Source: Vavraia culicis subsp. floridensis (Eukaryota; Microsporidia; Pleistophoridae). From it: a DNA stretch of 64,000 bases. The notes under the pieces were generated by a model. It saw nothing but the letters and a program-made list of their open reading frames with translations. It had not been told where the DNA came from and did not search any database. The first letter of the stretch is position 1; each line of letters opens with the position of its first letter. Of the stretch, positions 10,211 through 21,800 are shown one piece after another. Position numbers and translations under genes: made by a program. Location of the stretch: positions 62,001 to 126,000 of the forward strand of contig NW_007360613.1 in the NCBI RefSeq assembly GCF_000192795.1, in the 5' to 3' direction.

Positions 10211-11458
10211 ATGTCAACAAATGATCGTGAGCTGGAACTGGGAAAGGATGCGGATGAATTCTTGCATTATGGCCAGAATTACTATGCGGATGAAATACAG
10301 AAGATTGAGAAACTGATCAACGAAGCGTTCGACAGGGTAAATGTAAAACTGGGGACTAAAGAAGCAGAAACTGGATTGGCACCACCCACAACGTGGGATT
10401 TAGAAGGTGATCGAAAGCGGGCAGAAAGCGATCATACCCTGCAGGTTGCCAGAGTGTGTAAGATACTCGTAAACGAACAAAATGAGGACTGCTACATGGT
10501 CAATTTGAGACAGATGGCGAAATTTATAGTGGGACGAGGACAGGATGTGGACAAGACAATGATTGAGGAGGGTATGAGAGTGGGCGTCGATCGTATGAAG
10601 TACCAGATCATACTGCCGCTTCCAAGAAAAATTGATGCATCCGTTACGTTGATGCAAGTTGAAGAAAAGCCCAATGTTACTTACGACGATATTGGTGGCT
10701 GCAAGGAAGAGATAGAGAAGATAAAAGAGGTTGTGGAGGCGCCACTACTTAACCCGGAAAAATTTGTAAATCTTGGAATTGATCCACCAAAAGGTGTACT
10801 TCTCTACGGCCCACCAGGTACTGGAAAGACGTTGTTGGCTAAAGCTGTAGCAAACAGGACCAATGCCTGTTTTATACGCGTTATAGGATCTGAGCTTTTG
10901 CAAAAGTATGTGGGAGAGGGCGCTCGCATGGTGAGAGAAATATTTGAACTTGGCAGGAGGAAAAAGGCATGCATTATCTTCTTTGATGAGGTGGATGCGT
11001 TCGGTGGCACAAGATACGCTGAGAGTGATGACAACGAAGTACAAAGAACGATGCTCGAGTTGATAAATCAATTGGATGGTTTTGATAACAGAGGAAACAT
11101 AAAAGTGATCATGGCAACAAATCGGCCTGATACCTTAGATCCTGCGCTTTTACGACCCGGCCGCCTGGACCGGAAGGTCGAATTTTCTTTACCTGATCTT
11201 GAAGGCCGGGTGAAGATCCTCAAAATACACACGCGTGTCATGAGCGTGGAGAAAAACATAAGGTACGAATTGATCGCACGACTGTGCCCGAATGCTACGG
11301 GGGCCGAGCTCAGAAGCGTTTGCACGGAGGCAGGGATGTTTGCCATAAGAGAACGAAGAAAGGCGGCAACTGAGAAAGACTTTCTTAATGCTGTAGAAAA
11401 GGTAATTCAGGGATATGCTAAGTTTTCGGCCACGCCGAGATATCTTACGTATAATTAA
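10211..11458 (+). CDS. RPT1: 26S proteasome regulatory AAA-ATPase subunit Rpt1
   Basis: One of the six ATPases of the proteasome base ring, which unfolds ubiquitinated substrates and feeds them to the 20S core. The 415-residue protein has a short N-terminal coiled coil, an OB domain (about 80-150, ending [11 protein letters not shown]), and the AAA module: Walker A GPPGTGKT at 200-207, Walker B FFDEVD with D259/E260, sensor ATNRP and arginine fingers in [10 protein letters not shown]. The subunit identity comes from [39 protein letters not shown] and the ending [14 protein letters not shown], all typical of Rpt1 rather than its five paralogues. CCCC lies 4-7 bases upstream of the ATG. Codes for a core complex with the HECT ligase in the same window feeding the same pathway. 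Confidence 0.97.
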   Translation: MSTNDRELELGKDADEFLHYGQNYYADEIQKIEKLINEAFDRVNVKLGTKEAETGLAPPTTWDLEGDRKRAESDHTLQVARVCKILVNEQNEDCYMVNLRQMAKFIVGRGQDVDKTMIEEGMRVGVDRMKYQIILPLPRKIDASVTLMQVEEKPNVTYDDIGGCKEEIEKIKEVVEAPLLNPEKFVNLGIDPPKGVLLYGPPGTGKTLLAKAVANRTNACFIRVIGSELLQKYVGEGARMVREIFELGRRKKACIIFFDEVDAFGGTRYAESDDNEVQRTMLELINQLDGFDNRGNIKVIMATNRPDTLDPALLRPGRLDRKVEFSLPDLEGRVKILKIHTRVMSVEKNIRYELIARLCPNATGAELRSVCTEAGMFAIRERRKAATEKDFLNAVEKVIQGYAKFSATPRYLTYN

Positions 11459-12947
11459 AGATATGAGTTGGATGATTCTCACATGGCGTATAGTTCAGCT
11501 CAAATTTATTGTTCATTCAATGGTGTTCTATGGAAATGCTTTATCGTTGTTTTAAACATATCTTGGACAGTTGCATTCACGTTTATAACCTTGATTTTGT
11601 TTTTGTACCGGTATTTATCTCATGAAAGCCGATTTATCGTTTCAATCAATGAAGACAATTTTTTGATCAGTAAATACTCAAAAATGATAAAAAATTACAT
11701 GAATCAGTAAATAGCGATGAGACTGCCTACAATTACGCTAACAAATATTGTTGTGACCTGTCTATGGAGCTTTCTTAAGAAAGTTGCAGGTTATCGGTCT
11801 ATTCATACTTTGTAAATTGAACCTACGATACAGTAGAGCATGATTGATCAACAAGACCAGATTTTGAAAATTTTTTTAGTGATTATATATCATTTCCTGA
11901 TCATTACAATTGATGAGAACTTTCATTTCTAATCGTATGACTTAATACGGCAAGGTTTACCAGCTAACTTTAGCTATTTCATATTTTGGTGGCGTACCTT
12001 GCCTTATTATGTGAAACGTTTATTCTAGGTGCATAACCCGTGTACAATTGATAGACCATGTAGTTTTTTACAGTACAAAACCCTTTATCGCTTGCTCTCA
12101 CATTTCATCTATATTCCTGCAATTCAAGCTATATCACCCCTAATAATCAACATTTCGTTTAGTACCTTAGCTCATGTGAAAAAAGTTGAACTTTTGTGTT
12201 CTTCTGGGCTGCAAATAATCCAAAAAGTAGTGAAAAACGAAACAAATTCTTACATAAAATGAGAAACTGGAAATTATGATTGATTTTTGAAACGATAAGT
12301 GCTAATACCATAAAAGCATTGGGTCATAACACGTCAAAATTCTATCATGAACACTAAAATAAGACTTTAATTTAGTGCTTACCATGTTTATTGAATAAAC
12401 TCGTAAAACTAGATTTATACCAAGTCATAGGCGCATAATCTGATTAAGCTTTATTAATCTCAAAATTTTTCGTTTGACATGTTCATGTGAAATCGCTGTT
12501 TTAACTGAGAACAGCCTTTTCTCGTGATAAAGACACTTGAGAATAAGCCGAAATGCTTTAAAAGCTAAAATATTAACTGTTTTTTCGTATAGTATCTTAA
12601 TGATAGCATATTCGGTGTTCATTAATTAGGATGTTTTTGGAATCGATTCATCCAATTAGGCCTGTTCAAAAAATAGAATTATAGCTTCCTGTGGTTCATC
12701 CTGCATTATATTTTGGTTTGCATAACGCGTTATTCCTTTGGTATGAGGACTCTTGCATGAGAACAGTATTGCTTATGATGTGATAATTTGGACAACAAGA
12801 GCTCTTTAAACAAGTGTTTTTCATCTTTTTGAGCATTGTTCAGTTTCAAAAATGTCCTTTGACACGTCTTATCTTAAATTCAGAAACAATCAAAAAGACT
12901 GAATTTTTAATTAATTGGAAGAAAATAAAATCAGCAAGCAACCAGGA
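11459..12947. other. intergenic stretch
   Basis: AT-rich. A 75-codon frame from ATG 11483 with one hydrophobic segment starts 25 bases after RPT1, but shows no other coding sign. Open frames at 12029 and 12425 look like chance. Confidence 0.5.
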
Positions 12948-12950
12948 CCC
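12948..12950 (+). promoter_or_regulatory. CCC start-proximal signal of ERO1
   Basis: CCC at 5-7 bases before ATG 12955. It selects this ATG over the ATG-less upstream extension of the frame to 12814 (GTG). Confidence 0.6.
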
Positions 12951-12954
12951 TTTC

Positions 12955-13890
12955 ATGATTTTGGCAGTTTTTGTCCCGATAATTTTCGCAAAACTGTTGC
13001 TGAGAAACAAATCCGATTTCCAACGCCAATTGAATGAAATATGCAAACATAGAGCATTCTCCAGAATTGAAATGGATTTTGGCAACACGTGTCTGTTTCC
13101 CGAGTTGATGAAAGAGTGCAAGCTCTGGGAATGTTTATTTAGCGAAGCAGGAAATCTTAAGCGCACAGAAAAACGTGGAGAATCCCGTATGGTCGTTGAT
13201 CTACTACTGAATCCTGAATCGTACACAGGCTATAAGAAGGGATCGAGCGAAATTTGGGAGAAATTAAAGGGCGTTAATGATAGCAAGTTGTATAGAATTA
13301 TGCTAAGCGGTATACATCAATCGGTTAACATACACAAGGCGGCTTTCTACAAGCCATGTGGATACGATTTCCTGAAAAATGTGATGTTGTTCAGAAGAAC
13401 GTGCAGAAATGGTGCGTTCATCAACAATTTTAGAGTTCTTCGTCTTTTTTTGCTTACATCGTTGAAGAGACTGGAACTGACCGAAAACACCCAATACAAA
13501 TGGCTTGAGGGTCTGAAGTCCTACGTTCTCGTAGATATACCATTATTTCCACAGATAAAGCAGTTATGTAAAGACCTCGAAGATGCCATTGATATACTTA
13601 GCTGCATGTCCTGTCCCAAATGTCGTCTTTGGTCAACCATACAGTTTAAAGGACTGAGAGTTGCAGCTAAAATCACGGTGGGTGAGAAGATTACGCAGCA
13701 GGACCTTGTATTCTTTATAAATCTATTGAACAGGATCTGTGTAGCTGAATATGAGTCCGAAATAATGGAGGATATGCTTGAAAATTATTATTGGCACGTA
13801 TTTTTACTTTACAAAAAAGAGCTGTTTACATTGTGTCTTGCGGTTTTGCTGTTTTTAGCTATATTGGTCAACAAAACGACAGATAATTAA
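12955..13890 (+). CDS. ERO1: ERO1 endoplasmic reticulum oxidoreductin with C-terminal membrane anchor
   Basis: An FAD-dependent thiol oxidase of the ER lumen that reoxidises protein disulfide isomerase using oxygen. The start is ATG 12955 (311 residues): it opens a signal peptide (MILAVFVPIIFAKLLL) and has CCC just upstream, whereas the longer frame begins only at GTG. Visible signatures are the shuttle pair C55-x4-C60, the FAD-contact block LLLNPESYTGYKKG with its Trp after it, the SGIHQSVNIH helix, and the active-site C217-MS-C220-PK-C223-RLW. The last residues form a hydrophobic span (FTLCLAVLLFLAILV) followed by seven residues. The predicted topology is therefore a luminal enzyme anchored at its C-terminus, while yeast Ero1 uses a different tail for membrane association. 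It is shorter than yeast Ero1 (563). Secreted disulfide-bonded RBL proteins in this window would depend on such an oxidase. Confidence 0.9.
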   Translation: MILAVFVPIIFAKLLLRNKSDFQRQLNEICKHRAFSRIEMDFGNTCLFPELMKECKLWECLFSEAGNLKRTEKRGESRMVVDLLLNPESYTGYKKGSSEIWEKLKGVNDSKLYRIMLSGIHQSVNIHKAAFYKPCGYDFLKNVMLFRRTCRNGAFINNFRVLRLFLLTSLKRLELTENTQYKWLEGLKSYVLVDIPLFPQIKQLCKDLEDAIDILSCMSCPKCRLWSTIQFKGLRVAAKITVGEKITQQDLVFFINLLNRICVAEYESEIMEDMLENYYWHVFLLYKKELFTLCLAVLLFLAILVNKTTDN

Positions 13891-15605
13891 AATTTTATTA
13901 CGATCACGGCATTTTGTACAGTACATTGGGATCAATAGTATGAACTACCGGATAATATGTCATGAACAAAAACTGCTTCCCAGTCCTAAAATCAGACCTG
14001 CTTTATCCGTGGTTGTCAAAAAACTGGTCACCAATATAAATAACGTATTATTTAATGTGTATACGTGAGTTACAGGTCTTCAGAAGTATAAAATATTAGC
14101 TCTAAATGATATGAACTGTATGTACATTCTCTAGTTAAACCATTATTTTCTGCAAAAAAATTGCGGATATAAACCTATCTTCTACAATTATGTTATATTT
14201 CGTACTGGCTGTGCAGTTTACTTATCAAAAAGATTTGAAATGCCCTTTATTACCATCTCATATTCATCATATAAACAAAAAAGAGCTCAAAAGCTGGTTA
14301 GTACTTCAGGTAAAATGGATTATTTAACCTCTCCAAATGGTAATTTTCTTTGTTGTGTAGAATTAAAGATTGAAATCATGGTTCAACTTATTTTTCTAAG
14401 GTGTCCCAATTGTTTTTCTAACACAGTAACGAAGATCGATGTTTGGCTGATAATTAATTTTTTTTGTTCTTACCAAAAAGATGAAATATGAGAAAACGGT
14501 TAGAATTAGAATGTAATGCAGGCTTTAAAGGCAATAATTTTTCTACAAATTTAATCAAGTGGAACGGGAATTTAGTTACCGTACTCTTGTACTAAAATAG
14601 TACACTTATGGAATAAATGAATCTTTGGCGGGTTGTTGCCATCCATGATAAAAAACTACGATTCCTTGAGATCAATTAACTGATAACTCAGCAATCAAAC
14701 AAGTTTCAGCAAATATGATCCCGGGGTCATCTAGGGACCGGTACTGCTTGAGACTGCACCTCAAATTTAATCTTCCCTTATGAACATAATTTTAACCAAC
14801 TCGTACACCATCGTATAAACGGAAAATATAGCAAGCATATTTGCTACAACATGTTCATATAAAGCTGATTTTTATCTATATAATTACAACCGAGTAAAAT
14901 TATTTCTTAGCATATATTATATAATAAACGAACCGTGATGTTACTTCTCATTTGTAAGATAAAATATTTTTTTGGAAACCAGATGAATACGTAAAAAAAG
15001 CAACCAAAGGCTAAATTATTACACAAAGAAAATATTAAAGATGCTGTGATGCAATTATTGAAATTTTCGGCTCATTCAATCATAATTTTATCTAAAAGTT
15101 GTAATTTTTTTACACGCTGGATTCGTACAAAAATATACCATATTGGTTCGTTTTTGCCTGTGTATGTACATGCAGACCTATTTATCCACTGTGAATATAT
15201 TTTTATGACGACTCGAGGACAACATTTGCAATCAAACCGCTTGATAGTTTTCCTATTTTCAAGTTTTTTTCCTCTGCCTATTCTAGAGGTTGGAGTTGTG
15301 TTTCAATTTTTGTGTTGACAAATACCAAATTCCAAGATAGAATCAGCGAAAATTTAGCTACCTTATAAGATTTTGAAATAAAACAGCTCATATTATCAAC
15401 TATTTGCTAAAAAGGAAGCGTGTAGAACTGTGTATTTGGATGTTGGTCAAAAACATCAAGCATTTTAGGCTCTAACATCAATTGCGTCTCATGCACAACG
15501 AAGACATAAATTATATTCCTTCTTGTTCGTTTTACCAAGATCTAATAAGGTTAATTAACAGTTCTGCTTAAATAAAGAGAGTCTGAGCAGACCTGCAAGG
15601 TTAAA
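13891..15605. other. AT-rich intergenic stretch
   Basis: No gene supported. Frames at 14240 and 15046 are short and low complexity with no domain sign. Confidence 0.55.
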
Positions 15606-16010
15606 ATGCTGTTTTTACACGTATTTATAGGCAAAATCAATTCCACTGAAAGTTCTGAACCCGAACCAGGCCTTGTTGAGGGTCAATACGAAGTTATCGA
15701 ATGTTCACATCCATCAGTAGAGGGAACGCAAACGAATAGAGCGTGTTACAAACGAACTGATAGGCAACAGAACGAATTTGAACTCTCCTTTTCAGATGAT
15801 GAGTTTTCTGGATGTGAGCATAGTATCGCTGAGTTACTTGAACACATACCGAGCGGCTGGTCAGAACTCTTCCTTGCAAATCTCGTTCTATCTATCTTCT
15901 GCATCTTTATACTTTATTTCCTTGCTAAAAGGATAATAAGCGACATCTGCGAGGCAGTAAGAAGTAGAATATCAACCTCAGACAGTGAAGCGGACAAAGC
16001 ACCAAAATAA
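15606..16010 (+). CDS. small single-pass membrane protein, unknown
   Basis: A 134-residue protein not recognised as any family. It starts with a short hydrophobic stretch (MLFLHVFIG) that could be a weak signal peptide, followed by an acidic region rich in Glu and Ser with three cysteines, then a clear transmembrane helix at about 87-108 and a short basic, then acidic, cytoplasmic tail (ISTSDSEADKAPK). A type I membrane topology is inferred. No CCC precedes the ATG. The charged composition and the termination near 16010 argue for a real gene. Confidence is moderate because no homologue is recognised. Confidence 0.6.
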   Translation: MLFLHVFIGKINSTESSEPEPGLVEGQYEVIECSHPSVEGTQTNRACYKRTDRQQNEFELSFSDDEFSGCEHSIAELLEHIPSGWSELFLANLVLSIFCIFILYFLAKRIISDICEAVRSRISTSDSEADKAPK

Positions 16011-17394
16011 TAATAAATTTGTTGTTTTATGTTTTAATGTTGTGATATGTGAGAATTTACCATGATTCACGGCAATAGATGTGCACAACTATCACCTGTA
16101 CCCACCATTTAACCAACGATACCGTTTTATACCGCTATCAGTCTATGAAAAGAATTGATAAAGAATGAGGTGTGTTTTATGCAAGAACAGCAGCTAAACA
16201 TCTTCTCATAACGAATTCCATGTTTTACGCAAGTATCACTCAATTCATAATTAGAGCAGCTGGTAGATTAGCACCATTCGGACGAGTCATTATAGTACTG
16301 ATACCATTTTAGAGAAAATGCTGGGCTTGCAGGTCTTCATAACACGCCACAAACTTATAGCCTTCCTAAATTTGATGTTGACTACTCCTTTCTTAGCTAC
16401 TAAGTTGCTGTTAACGGTGCTTTTCATCATCAAGTTTCGGTGTTTAACTCATTCTTTGTGGTTGTCGGCCTGAGCAGTGAACGCTCTGCATATTTAATAG
16501 TCTGCACAAAATTTTTGGTCGAACTATTTTATGTCAAGAATCAGTACACCATATTTATGTGCGGCTTAATCGCTAAACATTGCCGTTGCTTTCTTCGCTA
16601 TTTCATCATGGCGCCGTTCGCAGTCGAATCAGCATTTCTTATTCTAACCGGATTAAAGGTATTAAACAATAACATTTTCTTCAAACCAATACCAAATGAA
16701 TTACATTATCTGCGAATGGCGGATATAACTGAAAGAAATAACTAATTTATTTTTAACTGATTTTTCCTGACGAAGAGACCCTCCAGCGATACTCCGCGTA
16801 AGTATAACTCTCCCCTTTTCGGTACCGCTAACTTTATTTTGATCAGGAAATAATGCCCTCCTAGTATATCCTTGCTGTCATTGGTGTATATTGAATTGCA
16901 CATCAAACCTGATTTTGAACCGTCTTTTAGTAAATTTTATGGGGATATGCCTCTACCTGCCTTATCCGCTTAAATTTTTTTCATCACATTTATCTACCAC
17001 CTTACACCGAATACGCTTTAACAAACATGCAACTGCCTTCCTAGTCCGCTGGAACGCATCATAGCCACCAGTCTTCAGTTCACGGATTACGCGCTTATCG
17101 CTATAGATTGATAGGTCACTAACTGAAAGGTTTGACTTTGCGCTTTGAAATTGCAGTAAAATCATCTATTTATAACAACCAAAGGTGCTCATATCAACCC
17201 CTTTTTAGACCATAAGTTGAGTCAAGTAAGATAAAAAAGCTAAAACATGCAATTGGGCTGTTCTGTAACGAATATAAAAATCTTTATTTAGCCTTTAATT
17301 ATTTATTCATATCGTAAATCGCGTTCCTACCGGTAATAGGCTCATTTTTTCTCCTATTAGCATATTTTAACGGAACCCTTTATCCCTTCCCTTT
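16011..17394. other. intergenic stretch with one small candidate ORF
   Basis: Apart from the small minus-strand ORF at 16962-17165, nothing is supported. The plus frame at 16440-16745 has only a GTG start and irregular hydrophobic composition. Confidence 0.5.
16962..17165 (-). CDS. small basic ORF, unknown
   Basis: A 67-codon frame from ATG 17165 to TAA. The product is basic and mostly soluble-looking (RELKTGGYDAFQRTRKAV), with better protein character than the surrounding chance frames. No family recognised, no CCC. It could be a small gene or a decayed fragment. Confidence 0.3.
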   Translation of the reverse strand: MILLQFQSAKSNLSVSDLSIYSDKRVIRELKTGGYDAFQRTRKAVACLLKRIRCKVVDKCDEKNLSG

Positions 17395-18300
17395 ATGGAC
17401 ACATTTTTCGTAGTAGGCAATTTGGTACGTGTACTCGTCATTTGGTCGCTAGCTTTCATAGTTTACGCGTTGATACGGTCGATATTTGCTGCATTTTTCT
17501 TAGAGATAGCCAAACTTAACTATTACATGCCGTGCAACTATGATCCAAACAAATTTATCAGACACATTGATGTTCATGGAGATGAAATTACTGTAATTGA
17601 TCAGTTCGATAGACAAGAAGTTGTGAAGAGCAGTGCAATCGACCAGGTGTTCCAATATCCTACATCATACAATATTCAGTACGAAAAGTCTATAAGAGCA
17701 CTGTTATTCTTCCGTAAAGCACCGTGTTTATTTCCGGATAAAGTGGTGTTTCTAAAACATGAACCGCAAAATATACACGGATTAAGCTTCGTAGATCTCT
17801 GCCAGACCATAACTAATGAACGATACTCGGTCAATGATGTGACATCTTTTAAGACGCTTTTCGGTTTCCTAGTTTACGGATTATTGGATGGATACGAAAT
17901 ACAGATCCATAGTAACTGCATTCTTGTGGTATTTGATGGCATGTACCTGTTCTGTGTACAAGTTGATGATTGCTGTCAATACTTAGGAACAATACACGTG
18001 GCATGGAGCTATCCAATCGTGTTAAAGGTTGATCAATCGTTTTTCAGAATGGTTATAAGCACAGAAATTTATGTTGGAATGGTTTACAAGAAAATAGTTA
18101 ACATCAAGCCGCGGAATTTTTGGTTCGATGAAAGGTTGCAGAGTGAAGAGCTTAATAAAATATTTGGCTCGTTGATTTTTACATCTTGTGTGGATCAACT
18201 ACCCGAAACAGAAACAGACTACCTAAATAAGTGTATTAGCCAATCACAAAAGGTTAAAGAATACCGAAAAACTAGTAGCGATGAGATTTACGATCTGTAG
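17395..18300 (+). CDS. N-terminally membrane-anchored protein, unknown
   Basis: A 301-residue protein with a long hydrophobic segment near the N-terminus (about 4-37, containing VRVLVIWSLAFIVYALI), then a soluble region dominated by alternating hydrophobic residues that suggest beta structure (HGDEITVIDQFDRQEVV, NCILVVFDGMYLFCVQVDD). It ends in a short acidic tail. Two closely spaced CCC triplets precede the ATG, the nearer one 4-6 bases away, the same start signal as the housekeeping genes. This suggests a regularly expressed cellular protein rather than a secreted one. Family not recognised. Signal-anchor (type II) orientation is inferred only. Confidence 0.75.
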   Translation: MDTFFVVGNLVRVLVIWSLAFIVYALIRSIFAAFFLEIAKLNYYMPCNYDPNKFIRHIDVHGDEITVIDQFDRQEVVKSSAIDQVFQYPTSYNIQYEKSIRALLFFRKAPCLFPDKVVFLKHEPQNIHGLSFVDLCQTITNERYSVNDVTSFKTLFGFLVYGLLDGYEIQIHSNCILVVFDGMYLFCVQVDDCCQYLGTIHVAWSYPIVLKVDQSFFRMVISTEIYVGMVYKKIVNIKPRNFWFDERLQSEELNKIFGSLIFTSCVDQLPETETDYLNKCISQSQKVKEYRKTSSDEIYDL

Positions 18301-19161
18301 AAGGTGGTTTGAAGTAACTGATGGAATCAAGTGATTATGTTTACATTTGGCATAGATTCTACGTAGATGAATATTATATTACATGTTTGTTGTAACGGTC
18401 TCAGGTGGGCCCGTGACCGCGATACCGGCTTGTTAGACCATGAGCAAGGAGTAGTTCTGAATTGTTACTTAAGGAGAGTGCTTTATTCAATGGTGATATA
18501 GGAGAGTAATTATTTCAACAGCAGTATAAACAATCGCTCTACGCAACATTCATATGCGATCACTAGTCACAATCCATTCACTAACGTTTAGGCACTTCTA
18601 ATCATTGGTTCAGATCGCAACTTCTGCCATAACAAATTGTTATAGCAGGTGAGCTTAGCCACGATTTAAATTATTTTAGTGGAAGTACCTTTTTAAATAA
18701 ATATGTTTGAACAGTTGCTGAACGTAAATAGTAGTGCGCTGAATTACGGTGCTGATACTAGTAAAACACTTGCAATGCTGGCACCGCAATCAATTCATCG
18801 CATTTATTTTACACGCTTAGAGAGATCAATTTAAAACATTTGACTTACTAAAACCACATTTATTTATCCCGGGAAAATGGCTAGAAACGGAATAAATTGG
18901 GTAACTGTAAAGGAGGAATGTCATATATTGAACATATGCATGAATATTTGCTTCAATTTTGAGATATAATTGGTCTTTTAAGCCTTTACCATAAATATGA
19001 TCGCCATATCATACTTTAATTATTTTTATTTACTTATTCACTAAAGCTGTACAACGATACGGCCGTACAGAGGTACGCTTTACGATCCGTTAGGTCGCTT
19101 TAAGTCGCTGGAATGCGTTACAGCGAAACCCTTTCCACAATTTCAACTCTAAATTCGCTGG
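18301..19161. other. intergenic stretch
   Basis: No gene supported. An imperfect GC-rich palindrome near 18400-18423 was noted, but no RNA gene could be assigned. Confidence 0.5.
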
Positions 19162-19164
19162 CCC
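19162..19164 (+). promoter_or_regulatory. CCC start-proximal signal of the coiled-coil gene
   Basis: CCC at 4-6 bases before ATG 19168. It marks the start of a frame that is interrupted 75 bases later and continues in another frame. Confidence 0.55.
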
Positions 19165-19167
19165 TTG

Positions 19168-19700
19168 ATGGACAAGGACAAGCGGATAGATGATTTGATT
19201 TTAGAAATGAGAAACATCAACAAACTAAACTCAGAACTACTTGAAAATTAATTAAGGAGAAGGACAGTTTGGTATCGCAGGAAAAGCTAAACAACAATCT
19301 GCGAGAAAAGGCGGAAAGTCTTAGAAAAGAAAACAAAAAATTAAAAAATGATATAGTAGGGAAGAACAAAGAGATATTGAGGATCAAAAAACACTCTGAG
19401 GTGGCAATGAGAAGAATGGAGCGTGATCTGGCAAGTGAGCAATGTCCAAAAAAGCGCAAAGAACACAACAGGCCAATCGATTACGAGCAGAAAAACAAAA
19501 TACTTGAATCATTACTCTTCCTTCTCGGAAAAAAGTTCCAATTTGATGGTGAACTGCTGGTTGATGTGTATAAAGTGGTGAACAATCCTGATGATGATTT
19601 TTTGAGATGCCTGGTAGATTCAATCAAGGATTCGCATGATAACTATGTTAAGATGAGCCGAATAGAGGATGAAATAGAGTTCAATTTGGATGATAGTTAA
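19168..19700 (+). CDS. coiled-coil protein, unknown, with apparent -1 frameshift near 19245
   Basis: ATG 19168 with a CCC signal opens a 27-codon frame ending at TAA 19249. A second frame is open from 19245 to TAA 19698-19700 but has no ATG near its beginning. Both pieces are Lys/Glu/Leu-rich coiled coil and join naturally in the AAAA run at about 19244-19247: one additional A would make a single frame of about 177 residues. The C-terminal part (from about 19480) is a compact, less charged domain (KNKILESLLFLLGKKFQFDGE), ending acidic. The layout (coiled coil then small globular end) recalls kinetochore or tethering subunits, but no family is recognised. The break may be a sequencing or assembly error, a true mutation, or programmed slippage. 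Confidence 0.65.
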
Positions 19701-20034
19701 TTAAATTGGTTGTCACAGAAGGATGTTTCATCCAGGTCTGATGAGCGAACAGTGGTCTTAACAGGATCAGAAATAACATCGTTTTATGATGCTATGCGTA
19801 GCTGATTCAAAACTACTAATCGCAGTTTTTTCTGCTCATTTCCTCATGAACATAAAAACAAAGCTTTTGCCGCATGAACGAAAATAATTTTTGCTAGTAA
19901 CGAAAATCATCCAACTATTCGTTACCGTGGGTAATAGTGGCAGTTTAAAAGCTGAACCTTTATCAACATGCTCATGTAAGCAGCATCCAAAGGCTATAAC
20001 CAGCACGTATTTCTCGTAAATAAAATGCCTTTAA
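19701..20034. other. short intergenic stretch
   Basis: Convergent gene ends on both sides. Nothing recognised. Confidence 0.6.
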
Positions 20035-20529
20035 TTATTCAGCAGGCAGTCTCAGCTCACCCTCGTTAATCTCTTTCATAACCTCTTTAGGACACTTTCC
20101 TTCAATTTTACAGCCAATCGAAACGCATGTCCCCAAAACCTGCATAATAGTACCCTTGAATTCATTGGACAAGCTTCGCACTTTCACAGCTCTCGCTATC
20201 TCAACAACATCAACCAGCGTAATACTCCCTGTATGCTTAATATTCTTCTCCTTCTTTCTATCGCGAGGCGGTTCGTTCAAAGCCTTGAGAATGAGAGTGG
20301 CCGTACTGGGCATCACCTCAATGGTTGCCTTCCTATCTTTGATGGCCAATCGGACATTTATCTTCAAGCTCTTGTAGTCCATCGTTGCCTTTTTGATATC
20401 TTCACCAACCACCTTAGCAGGAATGCCCAATGGTCCTACTTTTTGTGCCAATGTCGCACCCGGCACTTCTCCTCCAACGCAACGTAGTGACACGTATTTT
20501 ATTGAATCGTCTACTGCTGGTCCTGCCAT
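20035..20529 (-). CDS. RPL12: 60S ribosomal protein uL11 (L12)
   Basis: Component of the GTPase-associated centre of the large ribosomal subunit, next to the P-stalk base. The 164-residue length equals the usual eukaryotic size. Family landmarks are present: LRCVGGEVPGATLAQKVGPLG at the N-terminus with the VGPLGIPAKVVGEDI segment, and the C-terminal RNA-binding domain with KHTGSITLVDVVEIAR and LGTCVSIGCKIEGKCP. The start ATG (20527-20529, minus strand) has CCC 7-9 bases upstream (GGG at 20536-20538 on the plus strand). No intron is needed to read the protein. Confidence 0.96.
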   Translation of the reverse strand: MAGPAVDDSIKYVSLRCVGGEVPGATLAQKVGPLGIPAKVVGEDIKKATMDYKSLKINVRLAIKDRKATIEVMPSTATLILKALNEPPRDRKKEKNIKHTGSITLVDVVEIARAVKVRSLSNEFKGTIMQVLGTCVSIGCKIEGKCPKEVMKEINEGELRLPAE

Positions 20530-21800
20530 GTATGAGGGTCACCGGATTTCAAAAATTTTTTATTTGATTCTGAGTGGCAGAAAAATGGGAAGGGTGCTGG
20601 TGTCCATGATATGCTCCATGGTGTTTTAGCATTGCTTGTTTTATTTTTATAACTAGAAAGTGCAATATTTGTACGGAATGTTAGTTACTTTACTCACCAC
20701 AGGAGGAGTGTAATCTCTTTGTTTTATACTCCGCGTCTATTCAATGTTGTTTAGTGGCTGAGTTTGAACCAATAATGGGACGGAGCAGATACTTACCTTG
20801 AACTGAGATGAACGACCGGGGTATACCACTGTTTTTCTGAATGTTGACTTATTCCGGGGTATTTCTTGCCCACAAACGCACAAGTCCATTGCCAAGTTAT
20901 GTTACCGATCATGGTTGTATCGCCATGACCAATGACTACTTACCGTTTTTTAGCATGTTTTCTTGTTCTAAGCCTTGTGTATGGTACATCCATCACAACC
21001 ATTTGGTACTGCGGTACAAAATGAATTAGTTCAAGATTTACTCCCACAAATTGTTTATACAGGTGTAATAGCACGTTAATTGTTATTTATGACCTACGAA
21101 TCTTCATTACTGTCCAATTATAGATCAGTCTTCAAGTTGGTGTACTAAGTACGATTAGTTGTGCTATTGTCAAAACTACACGTAAACCATGAGTGTGTGA
21201 TTATGAACAGCATGTGAAGCGATATAAAATATCTTTAACACGGCACTTTGACCTGACCTTGCTCAAAACCACAGTGTAGTGCTCTCTATTTTTGTTAGAG
21301 AAAATAGCTGATAATAAAATTGTTTTACCAATACAACATGTACCTCTGATTACCTCGTATATACACGTTTTACATGCTTTCTTTCTTGTAAAACAAATAT
21401 TCCGATGAGATAATAACTGGATACGTGATTAATTCGTTCTAACGTGCCATCTTATCTCCTAGTTTCAAAATTCCTAAGCGTATTCATTAAAGCTGAAAGT
21501 ATAATAAATAAACACTGACGTATGCTTTGATTTATGGTGCAATCACCTAGACAGATCATTTCCTTCCATGGTATATAAAAAAAGAAACAATCCTGCCGGT
21601 AAGCTCAACTCAACACGGTTCTGCAGGCCTTGAGTAACTCCAACCTCTACTGACGTGTTCATATCAAAATACACTTGTGTTCTCTTATGTAGCCTAATTC
21701 GAAACACGTAATGATCGTGCATAACACATGTTCACGATAAAACAAATATGCCAATTGGTTACATATCTAAGTTAAAAGAATTTTTTTTCGAGGCTCTTAT
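20530..21800. other. intergenic stretch
   Basis: No gene supported. A GTAAGT on the minus strand near 20785 resembles a splice donor but has no partnering open frame. Confidence 0.5.
21738..21755 (+). promoter_or_regulatory. upstream motif shared by two RBL genes (copy 1)
   Basis: TAAAACAAATATGCCAAT, 63 bases before ATG 21801. It matches 17 of 18 bases with the element at 52753-52770, which lies 66 bases before another RBL start. Confidence 0.4.

Noticed and set aside
11483..11710. 75-codon frame with one hydrophobic segment after RPT1
   Set aside because: Low-complexity AT-driven composition, no CCC, no similarity recognised.
16440..16745. 101-codon hydrophobic frame
   Set aside because: Begins at GTG only; composition like other AT-rich chance frames.
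18395..18450. GC-rich imperfect palindrome
   Set aside because: Could be a structured RNA but has no consensus of any RNA family I can recognise.
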